Part shown: piece by piece, positions 1 to 6,041 of the stretch
Layout: each line of letters begins with the position of its first letter
How positions within the stretch are numbered: the stretch's first letter is position 1
Assembly (NCBI GenBank): GCA_900299155.1
Contig: OMIS01000031.1
Span: 1 to 11,211, forward strand
DNA: 11,211 bases
Direction of reading: 5' to 3'
From: a bacterium
Lineage (GTDB): Bacteria > Patescibacteriota > Microgenomatia > UBA1400 > PJMF01
Notes under the pieces: model-generated
What the model saw: the letters and a program-made list of their open reading frames with translations, nothing else
Database searches by the model: none
Told to the model about the DNA's origin: nothing
Position numbers and translations under genes: made by a program

Positions 1-494
1 ATATAAATCTTAATGAGCTACCTGTTATAGAAAATCCTGATAGCTTTTATACGATGAATGAATCAGAAATTAAACAAACCCACATTAGATTATCATTAAA
101 AATCAAGCAGGCAGATGTAATCATAATTGAAACAACTACCCATAGTTTAACTATGGGTTATTATGTAAAGATGGCACTTGATCTTGATAAGCCTGTGATT
201 ATCTTGTATCAGAAGAATTCAAAACCATATTATTTCTCTGGTATTGAAAATGATAAACTTCAGTTAGTTGAGTATTCATTAGATAACTTAAAAGATGTCC
301 TTTCATTTGCTCTCAACTACGCCAAAGAAAATTTAGACATACGCTTCAATTTATTTATTGCATCTGAATTAAACGAATACCTTAAATGGGCTGCTGGTAA
401 ACAACACATGGCACGCTCAAATTTCGTACGAAATTTGATTATTGAACATAAGAAAGAACATATAAAAGAGTATGAGGACGACTTGAAAAAGTAG
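1..494 (+). CDS. Nucleoside 2-deoxyribosyltransferase-like domain with C-terminal ribbon-helix-helix-like segment (5' end outside window)
   Basis: The reading frame is open from base 3 to the TAG at 492-494, so the gene starts upstream of the window. The ATG at 54 has no Shine-Dalgarno sequence, and the 17 codons before it read as ordinary protein, so it is probably internal. Numbering from that ATG, residues 20-52 (ADVIIIE, then HSLTMGYYVKMALDLDKPVI) match the Rossmann-like core of nucleoside 2-deoxyribosyltransferase/DUF4406-type proteins: an 'aDxviaE' strand with the candidate catalytic Glu26, a Ser-x-x-x-Gly loop, then a helix and a 'KPVI' strand. The usual first strand would lie before the window. 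Residues 96-134 (strand RFNLFI, helix SELNEYLKWAAG, helix beginning ARSNFVRNLI) look like a ribbon-helix-helix DNA-binding unit. GC is about 29% against roughly 43-50% in most neighbours, which hints at foreign origin. Substrate and role are unknown. The NDT-like fold is moderately supported and the RHH part is less certain. Confidence 0.55.
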   Translation, partial: INLNELPVIENPDSFYTMNESEIKQTHIRLSLKIKQADVIIIETTTHSLTMGYYVKMALDLDKPVIILYQKNSKPYYFSGIENDKLQLVEYSLDNLKDVLSFALNYAKENLDIRFNLFIASELNEYLKWAAGKQHMARSNFVRNLIIEHKKEHIKEYEDDLKK

Positions 495-522
495 CCTCCT
501 TCCCCTTGCATCACCGACTCGA

Positions 523-554
523 ACTACTGTAGTATGTAAACATGTATTAGTAGT
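523..554. repeat. Imperfect hairpin in the spacer before the pilin gene
   Basis: In the 68-bp spacer between the first gene and the pilin gene, ACTACT (523-528) pairs with AGTAGT (549-554). An inner ATGT/ACAT pair lies around a two-base centre, with a partly wobble-paired internal loop between the two stems. No T-run follows, so it is not a standard terminator. It could be an operator or a 5'-leader hairpin. No convincing -35/-10 pair was found in this spacer; TTGCAT at 505-510 with a poor -10 is the best candidate. Confidence 0.3.
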
Positions 555-562
555 AGATTTTC

Positions 563-1444
563 ATGCGCATGCAGAGCTGGCTCCGCCCTACACACTACAA
601 AAATCGTCCCACCACTGCCCAACAGTCGGGTGGAGTTTATGGTCACCCAGGACAAATTGCCGTAGTCATCCTCTTAATCATGGCAGTCTTACTGGTCCTC
701 GGTCTTTCCCTAGCATCTCGTACCTCACAAGAAATCCAACTCAGTGGCCAACAGCAAGACAGCACCCGAGTCTTCAATGCTGCTGAGACTGGTGTAGAAA
801 AAGCACTTTCAGATACTACTTATTTCTCAGATGCTGAAAGCTATGGCAGCAAAACAGTGACCTTAGACGCGGCAGACCTCCCCACTGGCCTGACTGGAAA
901 CATTACAATCACCCCTCAATCAGGACTTAACACCTATGTCAATGAAGGTGCCTCCGCCACCATTCAATTACTCAATGCAGGCCAACCGACACTCCGTATC
1001 AACTGGTCCAAGCGCAGTACAGAAACAAGTTGTAACTCTCGTGCTGCTCTTATCATCGCTCTCTACTATAATGAAGGTGGTGAAGATAAAGTGCAGTACA
1101 CCCCGATCAAACCTAGTTGTGGGTATGACTCCACTCGGGCGGTAGGATTTTCTGATGCAAGTGTTCAGTCCAATACTAGTGGTGACTACAACCACTCGTA
1201 TGATTTCCCTGTTGTGGTTCCCAACCCTAAGCTAGTGCGTATCAAACCGCTTTACACTGGTACTGACCTAAACGTTAGTGGAATAAGTACTGCTCAAGCA
1301 TTTGATATTCGTTCAGAAGCTTCGGAAGATCCCACTGGGCAAACCACCGTGGAAAAAAGTGCTATTCAAGTCACTAGAACAAAGCCAGCACCACCTACAG
1401 TGTTAGAGTATGCACTCTATAGTGGGGATACATTGATAAAATAA
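563..1444 (+). CDS. PilX-like minor type IV pilin
   Basis: This is a 293-residue protein with a hydrophilic leader of 30 residues ending HPG and then a single hydrophobic helix (about 32-51, IAVVILLIMAVLLVLGLSLA). The following stretch, SRTSQEIQLSGQQQDSTRVFNAAETGVEKAL, is the PilX N-terminal signature: an amphipathic helix with an 'AAE' motif near residue 73. The prepilin peptidase site would be Gly30|Gln31. The classical Glu at mature position 5 is missing, as is common in minor pilins. The rest is a beta-rich globular domain, residues about 90-293, with only two cysteines (157 and 186), likely a disulfide loop. Starts are ATG 563 or ATG 569, and neither has a clear Shine-Dalgarno sequence. 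It lies 17 bp before pilM and probably forms one transcript with pilMNO. In the family such pilins sit at the pilus tip or aid assembly. Confidence 0.75.
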   Translation: MRMQSWLRPTHYKNRPTTAQQSGGVYGHPGQIAVVILLIMAVLLVLGLSLASRTSQEIQLSGQQQDSTRVFNAAETGVEKALSDTTYFSDAESYGSKTVTLDAADLPTGLTGNITITPQSGLNTYVNEGASATIQLLNAGQPTLRINWSKRSTETSCNSRAALIIALYYNEGGEDKVQYTPIKPSCGYDSTRAVGFSDASVQSNTSGDYNHSYDFPVVVPNPKLVRIKPLYTGTDLNVSGISTAQAFDIRSEASEDPTGQTTVEKSAIQVTRTKPAPPTVLEYALYSGDTLIK

Positions 1445-1461
1445 ATAATATAAGGAAGTCT

Positions 1462-2469
1462 ATGCCTGCCGTTGCGTTAGATATTGGTACTTATAGTATT
1501 AAAGCCATTCATGGCGTCTCAGGGAAAAAGCCAGCTATCAAGCGTGTGGCGGAGATCTTCAATCCACTTGGTATCTCACTTCCCACAGATGATGCAAGTC
1601 AAGAAAAGCTACTTAAAGTTATAGAAACGCTTATCAATGACTATGATCTGCCTCGCACAGACATTCGGTTGGCTGTACCTGAGACAGTTGTCTCTACTAA
1701 AGTTATTGCGATTCCCCCACTCTCAGATGCTGAGCTTGCCTCTGCCATTAATTGGCAGGCTGAACAGCACATACCGATCCCTCCAGAGGAACTAATGCTG
1801 GAGTATCAAGTTTTATATCGTCCTCAACGCAATGAGAAAAATCCTATGCGAGTATTACTCGTAGGTGTGCGTAAACAACTTATGGAGCGATTTGTGGGTA
1901 TGTTTAATCAACTTGGTGTAGAACCTGAGATTGTAGAAACACACATGCTGTCTGTACTGCGTTCGCTGCAGTTTGAATATAGTGATCCTACTAGTTTAGT
2001 AGTGCACATTGGTGCATCAAGTATGAACATGTCTGTAGTTCATCAAGGTGAGCTGCGATTTGTACTTTCCCAACTGAATGGTGGGCAACTATTAACCAAA
2101 GCTTTAGAACAAGCACTAGGATTAGATGCCACTCAAGCAGAACAGTACAAGCGTACATATGGTATGGATGAATCACAGTTCCAAGGAAAAGTAAGAGATG
2201 CACTACTACCTGCAGCTCGAGTGCTCGTCACAGAAATGCGCAAAGCGATGCAGTTTTTCACCAGCCAGAACCCGCAAGAATCTGTTAAACGTGTCATATT
2301 ATCTGGTGGTTCAGCAGTTATGCCTGGGCTAGTTCAGTTCGTTACTGATGAGCTGGGTGTAGAAGTATTGGTGGCTGCCCCATTTGCCAATGCTTCTGGT
2401 TCTATCCCACAAGATGTAAATCACGCGGCAATGTCCGTGTGCATGGGGCTGTTAGCAAGAGAAGAATAG
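1462..2469 (+). CDS. pilM: Type IV pilus assembly ATPase-fold protein PilM
   Basis: This is a 335-residue actin/FtsA-fold protein. Phosphate-1 motif: LDIGTYSIKAI at residues 6-16. Phosphate-2-like: VVHIGASSMNMSVV near 178-191. Adenosine motif: VILSGGSAVMPGL near 277-289. The segment LNGGQLLTKALEQALGL followed by AEQYKR is typical of PilM (GG..lt..l...l.....AE..K). Known role: a cytoplasmic nucleotide-binding protein that binds the short N-terminal peptide of PilN and links the motor and platform to the PilN/PilO periplasmic parts. A strong Shine-Dalgarno sequence, AAGGAAG at 1452-1458, fixes the ATG at 1462. It is followed after one base by pilN. Length and motifs are normal for the family. 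Confidence 0.92.
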   Translation: MPAVALDIGTYSIKAIHGVSGKKPAIKRVAEIFNPLGISLPTDDASQEKLLKVIETLINDYDLPRTDIRLAVPETVVSTKVIAIPPLSDAELASAINWQAEQHIPIPPEELMLEYQVLYRPQRNEKNPMRVLLVGVRKQLMERFVGMFNQLGVEPEIVETHMLSVLRSLQFEYSDPTSLVVHIGASSMNMSVVHQGELRFVLSQLNGGQLLTKALEQALGLDATQAEQYKRTYGMDESQFQGKVRDALLPAARVLVTEMRKAMQFFTSQNPQESVKRVILSGGSAVMPGLVQFVTDELGVEVLVAAPFANASGSIPQDVNHAAMSVCMGLLAREE

Positions 2470-2470
2470 T

Positions 2471-3133
2471 ATGGTTAGATCAATTAATTTTGTCAGAGAC
2501 AGGCAGCGCAATCTTTCTCGTCTTGAGGCTCAAGATAGGTTATTCTTCAAGTGGTCACTTGTGGCTACTGGGGTGGCTGTCGCTTTTGTTTTGGCAGCAG
2601 TGGGAGCGCGATTATTCTTCCTCTACCAGCTTCGCCAGATCACCGATGAACAGAAAAAGTTGCGTGAAGCTATTACTGCTAAAGAAGAAGTAGAGCGTTC
2701 ATTTACTGTGTTCTCATACAAAATAAAAGCACTCACTGATCTCTTTGGTAAACGCAAAGAAAAGCAAGAAACTTTAGAGTATTTCAGTAATTTGTTTAAC
2801 AAAGACGTAGTTATCAGTCAGTTATCATATACAGAAGATACTGAAGAGCTCGCATTTACTCTACGCGCCAAGAATATTTTTGTAATGGAACTGGTGATGA
2901 ATACTCTCAATGGCGATGGAGTCAAGACAAAGTACCCCAAGATGCAGAAAAAATCTTTGGGGCGGTCTTCAGATGGTTCATATAGCATGAGTCTAGCAAT
3001 ACCATTGGCAGATAAATCACTTGAAGAATTAAAAGCAGAAGCAGCGCGAAAAGCTGGCGTAGTACCTCCAACTGAAGGAGATACTGCACCAACTGAAAGT
3101 GTAGCACCAGATCCTGGGGCAGTGGGAATTTAA
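2471..3133 (+). CDS. pilN: Type IV pilus inner-membrane protein PilN
   Basis: This is a 220-residue bitopic membrane protein. The short cytoplasmic N-terminus begins MVRSINFVRDR, the equivalent of the PilN 'INLLP' peptide that docks onto PilM, though here the LLP part is changed to FVR. It is followed by one membrane helix (about 28-52), a charged coiled coil (about 53-90), a ferredoxin-like alpha/beta domain (about 95-185) and a Pro/Thr/Glu-rich tail (about 198-220). The start ATG lies one base after the pilM stop, so translation is probably coupled. Sequence identity to textbook PilN is low. The call rests on topology and on its position between pilM and pilO. Confidence 0.8.
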   Translation: MVRSINFVRDRQRNLSRLEAQDRLFFKWSLVATGVAVAFVLAAVGARLFFLYQLRQITDEQKKLREAITAKEEVERSFTVFSYKIKALTDLFGKRKEKQETLEYFSNLFNKDVVISQLSYTEDTEELAFTLRAKNIFVMELVMNTLNGDGVKTKYPKMQKKSLGRSSDGSYSMSLAIPLADKSLEELKAEAARKAGVVPPTEGDTAPTESVAPDPGAVGI

Positions 3134-3142
3134 AGGAAAAAC

Positions 3143-3994
3143 ATGCAGCTTGATAAAGTAAACATACGGATACTCCTTGTTACACGCAAATATCTTTTGT
3201 ATACCGTGGGGTTGGGAGGGATAATTTTGATTTTAGCGACTGCCCTTTTTATCCCACAATCCAAGAATGCCTATGATACCTATACTAAAATTCAAAGTGA
3301 AAAGCCTAATACTACCAAATTAACTCAGAAGCGCAATGCTCTTGATAGTTTGCCTGCTACTGCTGAGTATGCACAAATTGATATCGTGGACAAAGCTCTG
3401 CCTTCACGCAAACCAGTCCTTGAGTTACTGACTAGTTTGAACACCGTCTCCCAAAATACTGGAGTTTCTCTTGATTCGTTTAATTTATCTCCAGGCATAG
3501 TGGCCAGTAGTACCGCGGCATTAGATAAAGTCAATAAAACCTCTGGAAAAGCATTTGATTCTCTGAAGGTAGAAGTGGAAATTTCTGGAACATTTAAGCA
3601 AGTTCAGGATTTTATCATTCAAGTTGAACGCGTGTCACCATTTACTACCGTCACAACAATGGATCTGTCAGGTGTTCTGGATGAAAGTAAAGGTGCAGAT
3701 GCAGATCAAGTATTTAAAGCAAAACTTGATACACAGACGTATTACTTTACGCAGTCGATTGCGGTACGGGTGGATACTCCGCTTCCGGTGCTTGGTACTC
3801 CAGAGCAATCAGTACTTGGAGCATTAGCAGCATTTGCTCCAATCAATGTACCGCTGCAAACCCAAGTGACTGGTGGCGGTACGGATGATTTGTTCAAAGC
3901 AGTCAAAGAACCAAGCCAGCAGCAGTTACTTCAAGAACTCTTAAATCAGAGAAACGCTCCTCAGGCTTCAGGAAGTGGTGCGACAGCGCAGTAA
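3143..3994 (+). CDS. pilO: Type IV pilus inner-membrane protein PilO
   Basis: This is a 283-residue protein with one N-terminal membrane helix (about 18-37), a short coiled-coil stretch, and a PilO/GspM-type ferredoxin-like domain. The family hallmark is present: 'ALPSRKPVLELLTSLNTVSQNTGVSLDSF' in shortened form (DKALPS.KPVLELL, then NTGVSL). It then has a second strand-rich segment and a Pro/Gln/Ala-rich tail. A Shine-Dalgarno AAAGGA ends about 6 bases before the ATG and lies next to the pilN stop. PilO heterodimerises with PilN to form the bridge above PilM. The usual next genes, pilP and pilQ, are absent: the strand switches here, which fits a cell without an outer membrane. It is the last gene of the cluster. 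Confidence 0.82.
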   Translation: MQLDKVNIRILLVTRKYLLYTVGLGGIILILATALFIPQSKNAYDTYTKIQSEKPNTTKLTQKRNALDSLPATAEYAQIDIVDKALPSRKPVLELLTSLNTVSQNTGVSLDSFNLSPGIVASSTAALDKVNKTSGKAFDSLKVEVEISGTFKQVQDFIIQVERVSPFTTVTTMDLSGVLDESKGADADQVFKAKLDTQTYYFTQSIAVRVDTPLPVLGTPEQSVLGALAAFAPINVPLQTQVTGGGTDDLFKAVKEPSQQQLLQELLNQRNAPQASGSGATAQ

Positions 3995-4218
3995 CCTAAA
4001 ATTACTAGTAAAGCTACTCTCTGCCCTACTCATTGATAAAAATACTCAAACGTATTCAGCACTAGTTACTATAGTAGTGGCAAACCTTCTTGAATTACTA
4101 AGTTACCAACATTGCAAAGTATATGCACTACAAACAATCAGACGGTGTAGTACTTTTCCGCACAGCAAGCAAACCTTTGAAATAAGGAAAATATAGCGAA
4201 AATACAGCAGTGAATCAA
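3995..4218. other. Convergent intergenic region (224 bp), no gene seen
   Basis: This gap separates the 3' ends of pilO (plus) and khpA (minus). No ORF with coding character, tRNA or other RNA gene was recognised. It holds two weak inverted repeats: AATAC-TCAAAC-GTATT at 4041-4056 (see terminator entry) and CACTA/TAGTG around 4060-4079. I found no clear terminator for the pil transcript on the plus strand. Confidence 0.6.
4036..4057 (-). terminator. Possible weak terminator of the rpsP-khpA transcript
   Basis: Read on the minus strand, a 6-bp stem (GAATAC/GTATTT, one G-U pair) with loop GTTTGA runs into TTTTTATC. The stem is AT-rich and lies about 160 bases after the khpA stop, so it would be weak and leave a long 3' UTR. 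Confidence 0.25.
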
Positions 4219-4467
4219 TTATTCTTGAACTGGAGCTGAGTCAGCAATCACTATCTTTGCGCGAATGCCTTCTTTGATAGCACGAATTCTGCTGATATTG
4301 CGGATGGAATGGATGACAGAGCCACCTTTTCCAATAATGCGGCCAATATCTTCAGGATGTACAGAGATAGTGAAAATACTACCTTGTGCATCTTGTGTTT
4401 CTTCAATTTTAACGTCTTCAGGATGCTCAACTAAGTGAATAATGATGAATTCTAGGAGATTTTTCAT
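4219..4467 (-). CDS. khpA: KH-domain RNA-binding protein KhpA (YlqC family)
   Basis: This is an 82-residue single type-II KH domain. The RNA-binding loop is GRIIGKGG at residues 42-49, followed by the helix SVIHSIRNISRIRA. The N-terminal LLEFIIIHLVEHPEDVKIEE is typical of the YlqC/KhpA family. Length is standard (about 75-85). KhpA is an RNA chaperone that usually pairs with KhpB and affects cell division and elongation in Gram-positive bacteria. It begins 3 bases after the rpsP stop, the usual rpsP-khpA order, although the rimM and trmD genes that often follow are not here. It is probably translated by coupling from rpsP, since no strong Shine-Dalgarno sequence is seen. Confidence 0.9.
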   Translation of the reverse strand: MKNLLEFIIIHLVEHPEDVKIEETQDAQGSIFTISVHPEDIGRIIGKGGSVIHSIRNISRIRAIKEGIRAKIVIADSAPVQE

Positions 4468-4470
4468 GGA

Positions 4471-4878
4471 TTATTTACTTTCTGTGGTAGCTTCTGTAGC
4501 AGCTGCTTCTGCAGGAGCAGATTCAGCTGGAGTTTCTGGAGCTTGTGCAGCAGCCTTGGCTTCTTCTGCAGCTTTTGCGGCTTCAGCTTGCTTTGCTTTT
4601 GCTTTTTTAGAAAGTTTCTTGGTGCGTTCTGGGAATGGAGTGCCAGAGTTAAAACGCTCTACCAAACTTTTGACGGTTTCAGTAGGTTGTGCGCCTTTTT
4701 TAACCCATGCTGCGTAGGACTCTGCATTTACTTCGAGAATTTTAGGCATCTCGGTTGGTGCATAGTGACCTAAGTTTTCAACATATTGACCATCGCGTTT
4801 ACTCTTGCCTTCAATGACAACGATACGATAGTGTGGTTGGTTGCTCTTTCCAAAGCGAGCAAGTTTGATTTTCAACAT
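4471..4878 (-). CDS. rpsP: 30S ribosomal protein S16 with Ala/Lys-rich tail
   Basis: The first about 80 residues are a full bS16 domain: MLKIKLARFGKSNQPHYRIVV, DGQYVENLGHYAP, and the segment about AAWVKKGAQPTETVKSL. S16 binds 16S rRNA and stabilises the 30S platform and body. Typical S16 is 75-100 residues. This one is 135, with a C-terminal tail (about 90-135) of lysines, then Ala/Glu/Pro/Thr repeats, likely disordered. The start ATG at 4878 is preceded by no clear Shine-Dalgarno sequence. A hairpin lies in the 42-base leader and a very good promoter upstream (separate entries). Confidence 0.95.
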   Translation of the reverse strand: MLKIKLARFGKSNQPHYRIVVIEGKSKRDGQYVENLGHYAPTEMPKILEVNAESYAAWVKKGAQPTETVKSLVERFNSGTPFPERTKKLSKKAKAKQAEAAKAAEEAKAAAQAPETPAESAPAEAAATEATTESK

Positions 4879-4899
4879 AAAGAATGTTTCTTTCTGTGT

Positions 4900-4914
4900 G
4901 CCTTACAATAAGGC
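4900..4914 (-). promoter_or_regulatory. Hairpin in the rpsP 5' leader
   Basis: The perfect inverted repeat GCCTTA-TTG-TAAGGC (minus strand) has a 6-bp stem and 3-base loop. It lies 21 bases before the rpsP start codon and just inside the transcript predicted from the promoter at 4927-4955. The only AAGG Shine-Dalgarno-like sequence in the leader is inside this stem. It could be a translational control or mRNA stability element. No U-run follows, so it is not an attenuator of the usual kind. Confidence 0.45.
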
Positions 4915-4926
4915 TAAGACGTACGA

Positions 4927-4955
4927 ATTATACTGGAGAATGTCTATATTCTCAA
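4927..4955 (-). promoter_or_regulatory. Sigma70-type promoter for rpsP-khpA
   Basis: On the minus strand: -35 TTGAGA (4950-4955, 5 of 6 matches), 17-bp spacer, -10 TATAAT (4927-4932, 6 of 6). Predicted transcription start is about 4920, giving a leader of about 42 bases before the rpsP ATG. It sits in the 127-bp rnc-rpsP gap. It is the strongest promoter match in the window. Confidence 0.8.
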
Positions 4956-5005
4956 GTGGTGGGTTGAGGTTTTATGTGAACAGGTTTTGCACAGAAACTA
5001 GAGAA

Positions 5006-5674
5006 CTAAGAATACTTCTTAAGTGCTTCTTGTGCAGCGGCTTGTTGCGCTTGTTGTTTACTCTTGCCACTCCCCTTGCCTGCTTCTGTTTCACCTACAA
5101 AAACTGACACGGTAAACTCTTTATTATGATCTGGGCCAGATTCACTCACTACTTCATAGCGAGGTGTTTCAAAGCCCTTTGCTTGGACTTTTTCCTGTAG
5201 TTCACTCTTGGGGTCTTTGTAGAGGCGTTGTTCTAAAATCGTATCTAAACTAGTGAAGAGATGTTCATGTAAAAACTTGACGCACGCCGTGTAGCCCTGA
5301 TCTAAGTAGAGTGCCCCGATCACTGCTTCCAGCGTATCAGCCAGCAAACTAGGATTTGTCCGTCCGCCTGTAGCTTCCTCGCCTTTACTCATCTTGAGGC
5401 GTTCGCCCAGCCCCAGGTTTTCAGCTACCGTTGCTAAACTAGTGGTTTTGACCAGTGCACTGCGATACGCAGTCAAGGTCCCCTCTGGTTCTTTAGGAAA
5501 CTTGGCAAATAAAAACTCAGTAGAAACTAGTTCGAGTACGGCATCTCCTAAGAACTCCAGGCGTTCATTGGATTCTGTGACGGTACTTCCTTTTTCGTTC
5601 AAAGCACTGCGGTGTGTTAATGCAGTTTCAAGTAATTGTGCTTTTGTAAATGTTGGTAGCATAGTACATTCCAC
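5006..5674 (-). CDS. rnc: Ribonuclease III
   Basis: This is a 222-residue double-strand-specific endonuclease that matures rRNA precursors and cleaves structured mRNAs in the cytoplasm. The RNase III signature NERLEFLGDAVL is at residues 36-47. The catalytic metal ligands Glu40, Asp44, Asp113 and Glu116 are all present. A complete dsRNA-binding domain covers about 152-222 (DPKSELQEKVQ, then GKGSGKSKQQAQQAAAQEAL). The first possible start is GTG at 5674, with AAGG 7 bases upstream. ATG at 5662 is an alternative with a weaker GTGGA site and would fit the predicted promoter better. It lies 72 bp after the ACP-like gene, the common acpP-rnc arrangement. Length is normal. Confidence 0.95.
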   Translation of the reverse strand: MECTMLPTFTKAQLLETALTHRSALNEKGSTVTESNERLEFLGDAVLELVSTEFLFAKFPKEPEGTLTAYRSALVKTTSLATVAENLGLGERLKMSKGEEATGGRTNPSLLADTLEAVIGALYLDQGYTACVKFLHEHLFTSLDTILEQRLYKDPKSELQEKVQAKGFETPRYEVVSESGPDHNKEFTVSVFVGETEAGKGSGKSKQQAQQAAAQEALKKYS

Positions 5675-5690
5675 TAAAAAACCTTACTTC

Positions 5691-5719
5691 ATTGTATACA
5701 GATTATCGATAAATGTAGA
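5691..5719 (-). promoter_or_regulatory. Possible promoter for rnc
   Basis: On the minus strand: -35 TCTACA (5714-5719, 4 of 6), 17-bp spacer, -10 TACAAT (5691-5696, 5 of 6). The predicted start is about 5684, only 10 bases from the GTG but 22 from the ATG at 5662, so use of this promoter favours the ATG start. The rnc gene may also be read from the rpmF promoter. Confidence 0.4.
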
Positions 5720-5746
5720 CAGGGTGGCAGGGTTGGGCTTGGTTGG

Positions 5747-6004
5747 TTAGCCGAGCTCAATTTCTTCAATAATATAGGTGAGCAGGTCATTAACGGTTTC
5801 AGCTGTGAGCACGAGCACCTTGGCATTGAGAGCCACGTCAAACTCGATATTGATCCGTTTCACGACTGGAGGCAGATCATGCTCAATAACCATTCCAAGA
5901 TCTTCAATTAAATCTGAATCAGGAGTGATACTTGCAGGGTCATTGCCAGTTTCTTCAGCAATGATGTTGCGAAGCTGTTCAAATATCTCACTGTGCTCTG
6001 TCAT
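5747..6004 (-). CDS. Acyl-carrier-protein-like protein lacking the phosphopantetheine serine
   Basis: This is an 85-residue acidic helical protein. It aligns with AcpP along its whole length: helix I (IFEQLRNIIAEETG), the loop 'SITPDSDLIEDLG', helix II ending 'INIEFDV' (AcpP: EEEFDxEI), and helix III-IV 'TAETVNDLLTYIIEEI'. In AcpP the EDLG is followed by ADSL, whose serine carries 4'-phosphopantetheine. Here it is followed by MVIEHDL, with no serine at or near that place (Ile40 aligns with it) and one residue inserted before EFD. No alternative frame restores a DSL motif. It therefore probably cannot carry acyl chains in the normal way. A Shine-Dalgarno GAGGA lies about 6 bases before the ATG. 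It sits between nusB and rnc. Family identity is fairly sure; function is unknown. Confidence 0.75.
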   Translation of the reverse strand: MTEHSEIFEQLRNIIAEETGNDPASITPDSDLIEDLGMVIEHDLPPVVKRINIEFDVALNAKVLVLTAETVNDLLTYIIEEIELG

Positions 6005-6023
6005 AGTGTGTCCTCACCAATGT

Positions 6024-6039
6024 TCAAGTAACTACTTGA
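6024..6039. repeat. Perfect 16-bp palindrome in the nusB-ACP gap
   Basis: TCAAGTA-AC-TACTTGA has arms of 7 bases with a 2-base centre. It starts 2 bases after the nusB stop and ends 19 bases before the ACP-like start. As RNA it can form only a tight hairpin. As DNA it could be a repressor site. No U-run follows. Confidence 0.4.
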
Positions 6040-6041
6040 TA

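Noticed and set aside
317..514. Minus-strand ORF of 65 codons, preceded within the region by a purine-rich GGGGAAGGAGG sequence
   Set aside because: The purine run lies inside the ORF start rather than at proper spacing, and the frame is antisense to a gene with clear protein-family character.
3975..4196. Plus-strand ORF of 73 codons at the pilO 3' end running into the intergenic region
   Set aside because: It overlaps the pilO end in another frame, lacks a ribosome site, and has no recognisable composition or motif.
3995..4218. tRNA or small RNA gene in the convergent gap
   Set aside because: No cloverleaf, CCA end or strong folded core could be found by eye.
5850..5910. Frameshift hiding the ACP serine motif
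   Set aside because: The other frames around the EDLG codons give no ADSL-like sequence, and both flanks align in one frame.
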